From Terebella lapidaria (taxonomy: Eukaryota > Annelida > Polychaeta > Terebellida > Terebellidae): a stretch of DNA of 64,000 nucleotides. Below, piece after piece: positions 31,015 through 41,515 of the stretch (within the stretch, counting starts at the first letter, position 1; each line of letters starts with the position of its first letter). The translations under genes were made by a program, and so were the position numbers. The stretch spans positions 30,126,481 through 30,190,480 of the forward strand of contig OX424561.1 of assembly GCA_949152475.1 (NCBI GenBank), given 5' to 3'. The notes under the pieces are model-generated. The model ran no database searches. It was given only the letters and a program-made list of their open reading frames with translations, and had not been told where the DNA came from.

Positions 31015-33732
31015 ATGTCGTCTTCCGACAAGGAGAGAGACAAGCCACCGGACAAGAAGACGGCATCTGATGCCGATAACAACGAACTGCCACTTGCCGT
31101 GAGGATAGTGGAGGCTGGGGATGAGCCGGAACATCCCATCGTACTTGGAGAATCGGCGACAGCCGACAGCGCACCGGGAACAGTTTCCCCTACCTCGGAC
31201 CAGATCACGATATCGGATACAGAAACGGCCTCTGGGGCCGAAACGGACATTCGAAAGAAAGTGATAGCGAAACTCGCTCAACGTGGAGAGCGTCATACGC
31301 CGAGTCCATCATCGGACTCTATGTCGGACTTGAGTGCGCCTGACTTCCAGCGCCTGGAAGAAGGCGGGAAAATTGTTGAACAAGCCATGGCTGCTAGAGA
31401 CGCAGCTAAAGCCACGGCTAGTGTTACTTCGGACTCCGGACCAAAACAAATGATGGCTACTCCGCCAGTGACAGCCACACGACCGACCGCCGTGTCGGCT
31501 ACTTCGCCTGTTTCAGCCAAACCGGCCAAACCCGTACGACCTCTCGCGTTGCTCCCGCTCGTACCTCGTTCCCCCACACCCCACGGGACGAGTCCAATCG
31601 ACTGGAACGCGGTTCCACTCTATGACCGGAACCGGCACGCAGGATATGGACATATCCATGATTTTTCCGTACCGTCGACACTGACAGAGAGTCAGTACTT
31701 GACTCTGATGCCGCTACGCCTCGGAACAGGAGGATTCGACTGCCCCTTCTGTACCAGTGAGGAGGAGTCGGAACGTGAACGGACCTGGCCCACGGTGCCT
31801 CGCCGGGCCCCACTTCGGACCCCACAGGAGCTGGATGCTCATGTTCTGGCGTATCATATGCCATTCGTACGTTTCTTTGTGTGCCCCGCACGGGACGGGT
31901 ACATGACCCTAACGCTTTCGGACATGATACAGCATAGCTCGATGCCCACGGCGAGTCACACGGACCGGTTCCCCATCTTCCAACGGGGATCACTAATGGC
32001 CACCGAGAACATGGTAACTCGTTTCGCCAAGCGATGTGGGGTTGACATGCAACCCAATCCGAACTATCGGCCGCCACGCGTACCATCGCACGTACCCATC
32101 TTCCGACGGACGCCGGAATCGGTACTTACTTTCGGCATCTGGGCGATGGCGCCCGCGGTGATGTCACAGTACCCGCCGAATACCGCACCGGAGGTCCAAC
32201 TGGTGTTGGATCGTATCGAATTTGCCCAACTGAAAACGAGGGCCGACGAAGCCAAAGTCGAACGGATGGTACGCGACATCCAACTAATTAACCGTCACGT
32301 CCGCTACCGGAAGCCTGGGGCTTTCTATTTCGACCGCCCTGTTGTATATCGGACCTCGGCCATGAAGGCCGCTGAATCTCGGACCTCGGCCATGAAGACC
32401 GCCGAACCTCGGACCTCGGCTTCACCAGCCACAGGAGTTTCAACTCCCGCACGGAGTTCGCCCTCGGGGGCGATACCCAAGAGTCGGACTGTTGAGAGGC
32501 CTACAGCGCCTAACGTTACGGACTATAGAGTTCGGGAGGGACTTGTGCCACCCCCGGACGAATATCCGCCCCTGCCAAGTCGACCTACGGTCGAGACAGA
32601 TGCGGCTGAATCTTCGGACTCAGTTAAAACTTCGGACCCAGCCGAACCCATGGAGACGGCTAAAGTTACGGACTCTGTGGATAGGGAGCCTTCCCCAAGA
32701 ACGGTTTCTCGAACCCCAGTTACGGACACTGAGTCGCCAATGGAGTGCGACCAGCCGCCACCACTTCGGACTATCGAGGATGAACCAGAACCTCGACAAC
32801 GTCGGACACCCGACAGCAGGCCGGACTCTCCCATGGAGCCGTCTCGCGGCCTGATCACCTTCGGACCACCTCCTCCGTACCTGGATTACGAGGAGGAGTT
32901 GTTGCCCCCAACGACCACCTTGGTTACACGAGCCAAAGACCCGGACAGGCCTCGGCTAAGGATGGAAGTCCTGGAGGACCAGGATCCATTACCTCACGAC
33001 CTGGAGGTCAATTTCGGACTTCACGGATCTGGTGAGTTCGGTGCGGACTACCAGCTACTTCGCCAGCACGGGCAAAGGTTGCTCGAACGGACTTTACCCG
33101 GACTACAAGTCCTCCCCGGAATTAACCCGGATTTCGCCGAACTCTACCAGGACGACAACACACGTCGTCTTCCCGCCGGACTCGGACCGCATCAGTCATA
33201 CTGGATGGAGCAAATCACCCAGGCTGCAACGGATGCGGACCCTCTATTGCTTGCGGAAGATGCTGAGCATCACCTCCCGTCGTTGGCACTGGCCAGCGCG
33301 GACGACCTGGCGCTTCAACATCTGCGAGCTATCCGCCGCGGATACGTACTTGCCATGGACGCACACATCCGCCAGGCGGAGTATAACGCCATGTCCCTGG
33401 GATTCGGGATGGGGTCGCTACACGAGCGACAGACCCCGACAGCCCCGCACCCTCTCCTGGAGGAGAATCGACGACTCCGGGAGGAACTCTGTACTGCGGA
33501 GCGAAATAATTCGGACTTACGAGAAGAGGTACAGGAGCTTAGAGCCCGCCTCTCTACTACTTCGTCATCGTCCTCGTCGCCGGAACCTCAGGGAATCCCT
33601 GACGAACTGTGGACAACGATTGTGGCGGTTCTACCGCACTTGCCGGCCGACGACCAAAGGCGGCTGATGCAACAGGCATCGCCAGCCGCCCGGCCTCCCA
33701 CGTCACGGAGACGTGACCGTCAGTCGGACTAG
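31015..33732 (+). CDS. Third ORF (905 aa) of element 2, zinc-finger and coiled-coil protein
   Basis: An intact frame in the position where env lies in some gypsy elements. I see no signal peptide or membrane segment, so it is not an envelope protein. An acidic, Ser/Thr-rich N-terminus comes first. A candidate zinc finger CPFC at about 243-246 is completed by H-x4-H near 275-280 (AHVLAYH). A folded, hydrophobic-rich region runs to about residue 430, followed by a long Pro/Ser/Thr/Asp-rich linker with a short tandem repeat (RTSAMKAAES / RTSAMKTAEP). A Leu/Glu/Arg heptad coiled coil lies near 812-848 (LLEENRRLREEL) and the C-terminus is basic. I do not recognise the family. The start ATG (MSSSDKERDK) follows an in-frame GTG-only extension. 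Conservation of a long open frame in a young element suggests a function in RNA packaging, nuclear import or regulation, but that is speculation. Confidence 0.82.
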   Translation: MSSSDKERDKPPDKKTASDADNNELPLAVRIVEAGDEPEHPIVLGESATADSAPGTVSPTSDQITISDTETASGAETDIRKKVIAKLAQRGERHTPSPSSDSMSDLSAPDFQRLEEGGKIVEQAMAARDAAKATASVTSDSGPKQMMATPPVTATRPTAVSATSPVSAKPAKPVRPLALLPLVPRSPTPHGTSPIDWNAVPLYDRNRHAGYGHIHDFSVPSTLTESQYLTLMPLRLGTGGFDCPFCTSEEESERERTWPTVPRRAPLRTPQELDAHVLAYHMPFVRFFVCPARDGYMTLTLSDMIQHSSMPTASHTDRFPIFQRGSLMATENMVTRFAKRCGVDMQPNPNYRPPRVPSHVPIFRRTPESVLTFGIWAMAPAVMSQYPPNTAPEVQLVLDRIEFAQLKTRADEAKVERMVRDIQLINRHVRYRKPGAFYFDRPVVYRTSAMKAAESRTSAMKTAEPRTSASPATGVSTPARSSPSGAIPKSRTVERPTAPNVTDYRVREGLVPPPDEYPPLPSRPTVETDAAESSDSVKTSDPAEPMETAKVTDSVDREPSPRTVSRTPVTDTESPMECDQPPPLRTIEDEPEPRQRRTPDSRPDSPMEPSRGLITFGPPPPYLDYEEELLPPTTTLVTRAKDPDRPRLRMEVLEDQDPLPHDLEVNFGLHGSGEFGADYQLLRQHGQRLLERTLPGLQVLPGINPDFAELYQDDNTRRLPAGLGPHQSYWMEQITQAATDADPLLLAEDAEHHLPSLALASADDLALQHLRAIRRGYVLAMDAHIRQAEYNAMSLGFGMGSLHERQTPTAPHPLLEENRRLREELCTAERNNSDLREEVQELRARLSTTSSSSSSPEPQGIPDELWTTIVAVLPHLPADDQRRLMQQASPAARPPTSRRRDRQSD

Positions 33733-34220
33733 GCCACGTGCCTCAGGTCACAGCACCAGGATAGCTGTGGCCTGTGAATATCGTACTTATCGTATCATGT
33801 GGTATGCATGTGTATCATGTACTAATCCTGGTCACTTTCAGGTATCTCGGACTTTAAATTGTTTCCGTTCCGCTAGGGAGCGTCGAGGAGTATTTTTATC
33901 ATTCCAATAATATAATATGTATATATATTTGTGATTCTTTTAACTGTGATTTATGTCTTGATTTATGTGTTTCATCGTCACCTGTCGTTGTTTTAAATGT
34001 ATTTGTCAAATGTGTTCATATCATCTTAGTGACTGTTGACTGACTGACTAATGACTTTATTTTGACAGTTAGAATTTTTATTGTATCCATTGCTTTATCA
34101 TTGTCTCGCGCGGTGAATGTGTTTCCCTTTAGGACTTCTAGCTTATCATGTTTAGATTTTTGGACAGTTAGGTTTCGGGGAGGGTAAATTCCCAGGGGGT
34201 AATTTGACGAAGGGGTGTTT
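33733..34220 (+). other. 3' non-coding region and polypurine tract of element 2
   Basis: About 490 bp, AT-rich. It ends in purine-rich blocks GGGGAGGGTAAA and GAAGGGGTGTTT immediately before the 3' LTR, the likely plus-strand primer. Confidence 0.65.
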
Positions 34221-34842
34221 TGTAGAATATTTATGACTGTTATGGCCCGAAACCCGCCCCTGACACATTCCCCCCACTCGACATACACGGCACAGATTCA
34301 TCACATGACTTCATACTTACTTACCTTACGTCACCGGGCATGCACCGTCCTCGCACCACATCTACATGTAAACAACACTGCTCACGTTAACACTTCCTAC
34401 AATCCCACCAATCACCACATTCCCAGACACATGACTCCGCCCACACAGACATGACATCACTTTCCCGCCATTTCACATGAACACCTGCCACATTACGCGG
34501 GAAAACCCACACACATCATAGACTTAGCCCCGCGCTTTCCCACGGACAATGTAGTGGTGTAAAATCTGTTGAAGAGAGAGGTTGTATTGAGAGGTACTAA
34601 GCCAAAGATTGTGATTAGAGGATATCAAATTTATACAGGACTATTAATACTTCGGACTATTGTGGGGATTACGATTGTGTGAGTGACCGTGATCGTACAT
34701 CGGACTAAATCATCCAAATAAACATCGGATATTGTTGAAACTGACGTCGGATTTCCTGTTGGTGTGTTCACGCACAACATACATCGTACTATTCGATCAG
34801 TGGGCGTAATAGCCGCCCGAAGAACTCCGCTATTCCGTCACA
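34221..34842 (+). repeat. 3' LTR of element 2
   Basis: 622 bp, 2 differences from the 5' LTR. The polyadenylation signal AATAAA lies at about 34717-34722. Confidence 0.95.
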
Positions 34843-34975
34843 AAGATATCGGTCTCGTTTGGTCTGGCGGATGAACACAGAATACACTCGTCCTTCGGAC
34901 TCGTGCATCCTGAATTCATCCGCCAGACCAAACTCGACCGATATCTTTTTGCGGAAAACACACTCGCATGGTTTT
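34843..34975 (+). repeat. Right part of split palindrome (hairpin MITE)
   Basis: Begins with the duplicated AAGA, then TATCGGTCTCG and TTTGGTCTGGCGGATGAA. It turns over near 34895-34915 and returns as TTCATCCGCCAGACCAAA and GACCGATATCTTTTTGCGG. With 24291-24322 removed from its partner, the outer 32 bases of the right arm lack a local complement, which shows the LTR element inserted inside the left arm. Confidence 0.8.
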
Positions 34976-34984
34976 ATATATGTA

Positions 34985-35222
34985 TATGTTTTGTTGTCCG
35001 ATAATATTTCCTCTCCGTCTTCAGTAACGTGTGCTTATGATACACACTTGAAAACAAAAGTTGTTAATTATGTTTATTACCCATAAAAAACATGACAGAC
35101 GCACCAAACGGTATACAGTTCATTGATTTGTCCATACATCTATATATTTCGGCATTTACAAGGTATGCAGTTTTGGTTTCTATGTACGAAATCTTGATAT
35201 TTTATTGCGATAATTTCGAGGT
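34985..35222 (-). other. Segment paralogous to the Ly6 gene B 3' end
   Basis: Aligns over ~235 bp with 47083-47320, which lies just downstream of the second Ly6 gene. Shared landmarks are TATGTTTTGTTG, GTGTGCTTATGATACAC, TGTTTATTACCCATAA, TTGATTTGTCCATACATC and AATCTTGATATTTTATTG. On the minus strand it includes AATAAA (35073-35078). It is either the distal 3' UTR of the gene at 37462-39436 or the remnant of a further copy. Confidence 0.55.
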
Positions 35223-35464
35223 GGAAATTGGCCTCTACAGACAGAATACTTGTTTATAGAGCGTATATGTTTGTATTATGAACATATAAAGTCATATGTA
35301 GCATACCTGACGGTGACGTTGCAGTTCACAAAGATGCCATTCATTGGTAAATCTCAAGGTCATATGTCGCCTGCAATGCTTAAAACCAACATTGTCCGGT
35401 AACCTATCCTAACCCTTGGGCTATTTTATTTTCGCAAATGTTTTCAAAATTGTGGCCGCCCTAA

Positions 35465-35700
35465 CCGCCTCTGTGGCCGAGTGGATGGGACCAGTGGCTC
35501 TTGAAGTAACGAAGATCAGAGACGGTAGGTGACGCAGGTTCGATCCCCGTCACCGGCACAAAGTAGGTGAGTTTTCATCCTGGCAATGCAAAGGTTTCTC
35601 CATTCGAATGTGCTTTCCAAATTCTAAATTGTCAACCGACGGGGGATAGGGAACACCGGCAGAATTGCCTATCATCATGGACCGTCGTTAAATAAATCTG

Positions 35701-35732
<32 letters not shown>
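35465..35732 (+). repeat. tRNA-derived SINE with (ATT)n tail
   Basis: The head has RNA polymerase III promoter boxes: A box GTGGCCGAGTGG (35473-35484) and B box GGTTCGATCCC (35537-35547). The A-box wording is that of a Ser/Leu-type tRNA. A ~150-bp body follows, ending GTCGTTAAATAAATCTG, then an (ATT)n tail. The cloverleaf is not intact, so it is a SINE and not a working tRNA gene. The upstream ~120 bp belong to another dispersed repeat also seen near 42545-42665. Confidence 0.8.
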
Positions 35733-37461
35733 ATACAGGCAAATACGATGACATACGGCCAATTTTGGACTTTGACAGCCATTCTCTCAAAATCTGTCAG
35801 ATAAATTCTTTTTCTAATTTAAGCATATGACCCATACCCCAGGAGCCGAATCCAAAGAAATTAAACGGGATATCTCTGTGCGGTTAAAAATGTCGCACTT
35901 ACCCTCCACGACAAGTGCACATTTGTCATAACGTCATTAATCACGATCAAGACCAGCTCGGCAGGTGCCACAAAATATGTCTAGAATACAATATTGGTTA
36001 TGACCTATATCCTTTGACTGGATGACTGCGATCGCACATCATCGCCTGAACCACTGCATGCATCTACGTGTTTTGGTCATTGACAGCACATGGAACCGAA
36101 GGCTATTCACAGTGGATATTGATGAAACACACATCGTGGTCACTCTGATCTCCAGAATTTAATTAAAGCTATAATCACTTTCAGAATTGACAAAATTTAT
36201 TCAATTTGCGGTAGCTTTATTTTGTCTATAGAATGAGAAATCGTACAAATTTTGGTCTGAAATTGTGTATTATCGTGCTATATTCAACACAAAATATGTA
36301 ACGGAGATCAATTTTGTGGAACATGAAAAGGGTTTATTATTCTATTCCAAATCATCTTTTTCTGCGGTGCTTCTGAACCCACGGAAATCCGGCAAAAATG
36401 ACCACGTGGCAATATTTGGACCCGCAAGTACTAGATTACGTACCCATTTGCGTTATTTGACGACATAAGACGAACGAGACTTACAGAGCCTATTATGGAT
36501 ATTCTAATGTATTCTAATGTATATGTTATAATATTTAGAGACTGTTTGCATGAACAATGATGAACGATTCAGGATACAGACTTTGCAAATATTTTCTCTG
36601 AACAATATATTATTATCTATGTTTTATGTGTATCTGATCTCATTCCAATTCAATATATCTTGTCAATAAAGTACTTCTACTACTATATAGTTCTCATTTT
36701 GCATACGTTGTGTAATCGAATCCTTTCACAGTGCTATCAATGTATATATTCGAAACACGTCAAGCAAGTCATTTCTATATTTTCAGTAGAACTATTATTA
36801 TAATGTGCGAAAATTGACATAAAAATATCAACAACATAATATTTTGTAAGATAGTGTTTTATTAACGTTATCGGATGTTATAAGGTGTTGCAAGAATTGT
36901 GATAATAACAGGATGATATCGCTGTACACGCAAAACAACGAAATTCTTTGAATGTTGAGCAGTTTGAGCTTGCATGTTTGAGCTCAAAACATTGCAAGTT
37001 TGAGCTTGCATGAGCAGGTTTTCTTTGGCAAAATGTAACGTTCAATTACACGTATAGGATGAAAATTGACAACGTACGTTGTAGCATATACAAATAAATC
37101 CTTTGAATTACCAACATGTGTATTATCAACATCATTTATGACAAACTTCAGAAAATTAATGTGGTAGAGGGTACTCAAAATCAAACATTGCAGGTCGGTA
37201 ACGTACATGAGTCGATGGCAGGGCGGAGATCACCGTAACGGTTATTGATTTTCAGTTTCATTTCTTGTTCCGGGTGGAGATGAGCGATAAAATAAGAAAG
37301 CGGTGACAGAGGCGTCCGAATATATGAGTTACGAGATCGAGCTCCGAGTTTTGAGTTTGTTGTTTCATTATCAGCTGAATAGTCGTATATACATGTCATG
37401 AGTTTTCATTTAGGTTTTTTTTTCTATATTTGGTTCGTAGCGGCGTAGATAGGTGTTTCAT
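35733..37461. other. Intergenic DNA, no gene seen
   Basis: No supported gene, array or palindrome. The 67-aa plus-strand frame at 36265-36468 shows no domain and no supporting context. Confidence 0.5.
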
Positions 37462-39436
37462 TTATTCAGCACGTAGGTAGTCGAGAACTTGTGCCGCGCA
37501 TGCCAACGCAACAATTGCAATGGCGGCGCTGGAAGCTTGGAAAGAGGTGGCGCTGTTACAATAATCTGTCTGGCAGTAACATAGGACGGCTTTGCCGGTG
37601 TTGTCCGCAGCCGTCAAGCACCCAACGTCATAGTTGACATTTGTTCCACCCCTCTGAACGGCTGAACCTTCTGAAACAGCCAAAAAAAATTCGATACACA
37701 ATTTTTGAAAAGCTAATGATCACACTGGTCCAACGACAGGCAACGGAACGAACTGTGCGGTTAGCGGTTTTTCGCATGTCTACACACAATCAACTCAGCT
37801 GCCCTTGGCATATGATTGGGAAATTATATACTTGTCAAAACTTGTTTTTTGTTTTAATAGTTTGTTGGGGCCAAAAATCCATCAGGTTTACAGTGGAATC
37901 AACCATTTTTACACACTGTCTACCCCTGGTGACAACCTGAAGATGGCATCAGACATAAATGTTTGGGCGGTATCTGTTTTCAGTGTTTTTATCGCCAACT
38001 GATCTTTGTGATGTGTTCAGACGAGTCGGCGGAACAAGTCCTTGTTCCAATTTCAAGTAATTGTGTTTTTTCCCCAGCCATTTCCCGCTCTAAGAGAACC
38101 ATTTTTCTGCCTTTGAACAAAATTCTGTTGGATTCCATTTTGTTAATTTGACCCCTGAAAGGTAAAAACGGCAATTTAAAGCTACTGCCTTCGAATGTAT
38201 GCAATATATTTTTTGTTTCAAAACTAAATTTTGGTGAAACACATCTAATGCGAGATAACAAAAGGTGGGCTCAATGACTTTTGACGATAAAAGTCCGTCC
38301 GAGTTGTGTTTCCATCCGTTTTAATACACATTTTGTACCGGTTTTGTAAATAAACAAACGAAGTTTATCCATCAAGCCCGAATGTAAACAAATGCCCAAG
38401 TCGCGTTTAGAAGTCCACATCGAGTACATTTTCCAGTTCGTATGTGCACACATAGTGTAGTTATGAGAAAATATTCAGTGATATACCATGATGTACGAGG
38501 AATTGTCAGTCTATTTCGCACTTCTGTCCTTTGTTTACATCTGCGTGTGATGGATACAGTTTCTGTGTTTACGCAAGAATCGCCTGTTCAAATGAGCAAA
38601 ATTTTCTAGAGGACTGGTTATAGTCATTGCATTTGATGTGAGTATGTCTCATTCAGTACATTTAGCATGTTTAAAATGAATATAGTTTTCAAAAAAATAT
38701 TGACTGGTTTCGAAGGCAGCTGCTTTAAAAAATACCGATTTTGAACTTCTGGCGGCCATTTTATCTGATTATTTTCAGTAATTGAATTCTTTATGGGTAC
38801 AATGAAACCATTTCATGCAGCCATTTAGAATTTCCGGAAATAATGTTATTATGTGTTTTGAATCATTTCCAGTCTGAGGAATTTTTTTTTCGCCTTCAAA
38901 AAAAATTCAACTGGGAAGTCATGTATGACAATTTGACTTGCGAACTTGAGTTTGACCTTCAATGAACTTGAAAGGTCAAAACGGCAATTTCTTTTGGAAA
39001 AGTAGGCCTACATTTTGGACTTTGTGGCTTAACACTACATTTGGGCTCACTTTTCATCTTTTGGGGTTTTTGATTTACTGGAGCTGTGGTCCGATATCAT
39101 ATTGGCGCTGTTTTAGCGAAAGAACAAATAATTTGTCGCTAAGGTACAGAGCCCTTGGCGTTATGTTCCATTGTCATCATCAGAATTGTAGTGTTGATAG
39201 TACTAGTGGTAATTACTAGGCCGATACGCCCTATTTTCTTACCGTCATTTGAAGCATGGATTTTAAAGCAGCCCTTGGCGTTCACTGTTCTGACTCCGCC
39301 GTCGAATGGGTCCTTGCAGGCTGTCGTGTAATCGCACGCGTGGCACTTGACGGCGCTTGCTGCGGGAATGGCAACAAGCACCGCGAGCAAGATCATAGAG
39401 ATAACCAACTTCCCCATGCTTTGCGTTTTCTTCAGG
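37462..39436 (-). CDS. Ly6/uPAR-like secreted three-finger protein A
   Basis: Coding exons on the minus strand are 39417-39243 and 37670-37462, joined across a ~1.57-kb GT-AG intron, giving 127 residues. A signal peptide (MGKLVISMILLAVLVAIPAA) is followed by a mature part starting VKCHAC with eight cysteines, the DPFDG motif common in invertebrate Ly6 proteins, and the terminal LCYCQTDYCN signature. A hydrophobic tail (AIAIVALACAA) fits a GPI-anchor signal. Such proteins are small cell-surface or secreted ligands or modulators, and the partner here is unknown. A splice acceptor at 39437 (ATTGGCAG on the minus strand) 19 bases before the ATG suggests a 5' UTR intron. The stop codon TAA lies inside an AATAAA. 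The intron holds a TTAA-flanked MITE. Two paralogues lie to the right on the same strand. Confidence 0.85.
38180..38724. mobile_element. 545-bp MITE, copy 1, inside the Ly6 A intron
   Basis: Terminal inverted repeats AGCTACTGCCTTCGAA and TTCGAAGGCAGCTGCT are flanked by TTAA on both sides (38176-38179 and 38725-38728). There is no ORF of note. A second copy at 45599-46129 has the same ends. TTAA duplications are the hallmark of piggyBac-type transposition, but the ends do not start with the usual CCC, so the family is uncertain. Confidence 0.8.
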
Positions 39437-40215
39437 CTGCCAATGATAAAAAAGGTGCATTTTGTCAGAGTGAACAACAAGCAATAGATGGAAAACGACT
39501 ATTTCCCTTCACTGGATAACTGGGGATCATGATACAATAACAACAGAACTTTTAGTCCTTCGAATCCTCGGTGTGCCTCTGACCTGACCCTTTCATACAT
39601 TTGATCTGATTTGTATGACATCTATATCTAGATTGCGATGTTCGGGGTTGTCTTCTGAAATGACAGTCATGTGAATTGGAACAAAACTGAGAACAAAAAT
39701 CATCACTGAAATTCATTTCGAATGTTTGGAGTTCATAAGCTAAAACCAAGATTATTCTCGTTTCACATGTTTTCATAAAGCTCCATGTACAATTTGTGGG
39801 ATGAGCAAGCACAGTGAAATCACCTTTGCTTGTACCTTAGGCAACCCTCTATGCGTCATATAACTAGATTACCGTCCTTTGGCCCGATAACCTATTGCCG
39901 TGGCGTTGCCTCCGTCGTCGTCCGTCGTCGTCGTTGTCGTCCGTCAACATTTTTATCTTTAAAGTTTAAAATATTTCAAGAGGGAGGTTTTTTTTTATTT
40001 TCGGAATTTCTTCAAAATGGCGGCCATTTTTGACGAAAAATGGCCAAATTTGGACTTTGGCGGCCATTTTCTCAAAAAACTGTCTGACCACTTTCGAGAT
40101 TTTTGTTTCAAATGATTCCCTTCATATACCTCTATGACGTGTATAAGTTTCATTGCCCTTGAATCGCCGGTCTGCGTGTGGCGGCCATTTTGATTTTTTC
40201 GACGGGTCCCAAATG
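39437..40215. other. Upstream region of Ly6 A, with dispersed repeat
   Basis: 39437-39960 presumably contains the promoter and first non-coding exon of Ly6 A, but I cannot place them. A run of CGTCGTCGT/CGTCCGTC occurs at about 39913-39945. From about 40010 to 40205 lies a dispersed repeat (GGCGGCCATTTTCTCAAAAA ... TTGCCCTTGAATCGCCGGTC ... GTGGCGGCCATTTT) that recurs near 41610-41775, 42000-42150 and 42886-43036. Confidence 0.5.
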
Positions 40216-41515
40216 GGACTTTCCAATATTAAACTCACTTTTGCTTTATAATGGGAAACATTTTTCCTGATATCTGACTTAATATTAAGGTTAGAGATTA
40301 GGAATCAATTTTGGACATATAGGAAATGATTTATGCAAAATATTCTTGCGACCTTGAATTTGACGTTTGAACTAATTTTCAAGGTCATAGCACAAAATGG
40401 CTAATATCTCGCTTATTATCGACTTAATAGCTCAGGAATCATTGTGGACCTATAGGAAATGTTATATCCTGAATATTGTCATGACCTTGAATTTGACCTC
40501 TGATCTCATTTTCAAGATCAAAGGGCAAAATGGCTAATATCTCGCTTATTATCGACTTTACAGCTTAGGAATCAATTGTGGACCTATAGGAAATGATACA
40601 TGCTGAATATTATCATGACCTTGAATTTAACCTTTGACCTCATTGTCAAGGTCAGAGCACAAAATGGCTAATATCTCGCTTATTATTGACCTCACAGCTT
40701 AGGAATCAATTGTGGACCTATAGGAAATGATACATGCTGAATATTGTCATGACCTTGAATTTGACCTTGACCTCATTGTCAAGGTCAGAGCACAAAATGG
40801 CTAATATCTCGCTTATTATTGACTTTACAGCTTAGGAATCAATTTTGAAGATATAGAAAAGGATGTATGCTGAATACTTTGATGACCTTGAATTTGACCT
40901 CTGACCTCTTTTTCAAGGTCGAAGGGCAAAATGTCAATTGTAGACCTATAGGAAAGTTTACATGCTTTTTAAACTTGACCTTCGACCTTATTTTCAAGGT
41001 CAGAGCACAAAATGGCTGATATCTCGCCTAATAGCAACTTAACAGGTTAAGAATCAACTGTGGACACATAGGAAATGATATATACCGAATATTCTCGTGA
41101 TTTTGAATTTGCTTTTTGACCTCATTTCCAAGGTCACAGAAAAAAATGGTTATTATCTTGCTCATCATTGACTTCAAGCTAGGGAATCATTTGTGAACAC
41201 ATAGGACATGATGTATCCTGAATATTGTTATGACCTTGAACTTGACTGTGTTTACAGAGGCAGAGTACAAAATGACTAATATATTGGTGATTGTTGCCTC
41301 TTCAGTTTGTGAACCGATTGTGTCCATATAGGAATTGATATAAGCTGAATATTCTCATCAACTTGAATTTGACCTTTGACATTATATTCAAGGTCAGGGC
41401 ACAAAATGGCTAATGTCTTGTTTGTTAGCAACTTTATGGCTTAAGAATCAATTGTGTACATATGAAATGATATGTGGTGAATATTGTTAGACCTTGAATT
41501 TGACCTTTGAGCTCA
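40216..41515. repeat. Degenerate ~130-bp tandem array rich in AGGTCA half-sites
   Basis: About nine or ten units. Each runs CAAAATGGCTAATATCTCGC, TTATTATCGACTTTACAGC, AGGAATCAATTGTGGACC, TATAGGAAATGATACATGC, TGAATATTGTCATGACCTTG, AATTTGACCTTTGACCTCAT, TTTCAAGGTCAGAGCA. Most units contain TGACCTTGA and, ~25-30 bases on, TCAAGGTCA. Divergence between units is moderate, so the array is old. Confidence 0.85.

Larger units (their letters stand above)
24323..34842 (+). mobile_element. Young LTR retrotransposon 2: gag, integrase, extra ORF, no RT
   Basis: A 10.5-kb element with 622-bp LTRs that differ at only 2 positions, an AAGA target-site duplication, a tRNA-His primer site and three long open frames: gag (814 aa), an integrase-bearing pol remnant, and a 905-aa third ORF. 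Protease, reverse transcriptase and RNase H are wholly absent; the pol frame runs without a stop from the gag overlap straight into integrase. The near-identical LTRs mean it was reverse-transcribed recently, so RT must have come from a related element in trans. The integrase is close to that of element 1, which places it in Ty3/gypsy. Confidence 0.93.

Noticed and set aside
31015..33732. Envelope gene in LTR element 2
   Set aside because: No signal peptide, transmembrane segment or cleavage-site pattern. Composition is that of a nuclear or RNA-binding, largely disordered protein.
35465..35560. A working tRNA-Ser/Leu gene
   Set aside because: A and B boxes are present, but the stems do not form a full cloverleaf and the sequence continues into a SINE body with an (ATT)n tail.
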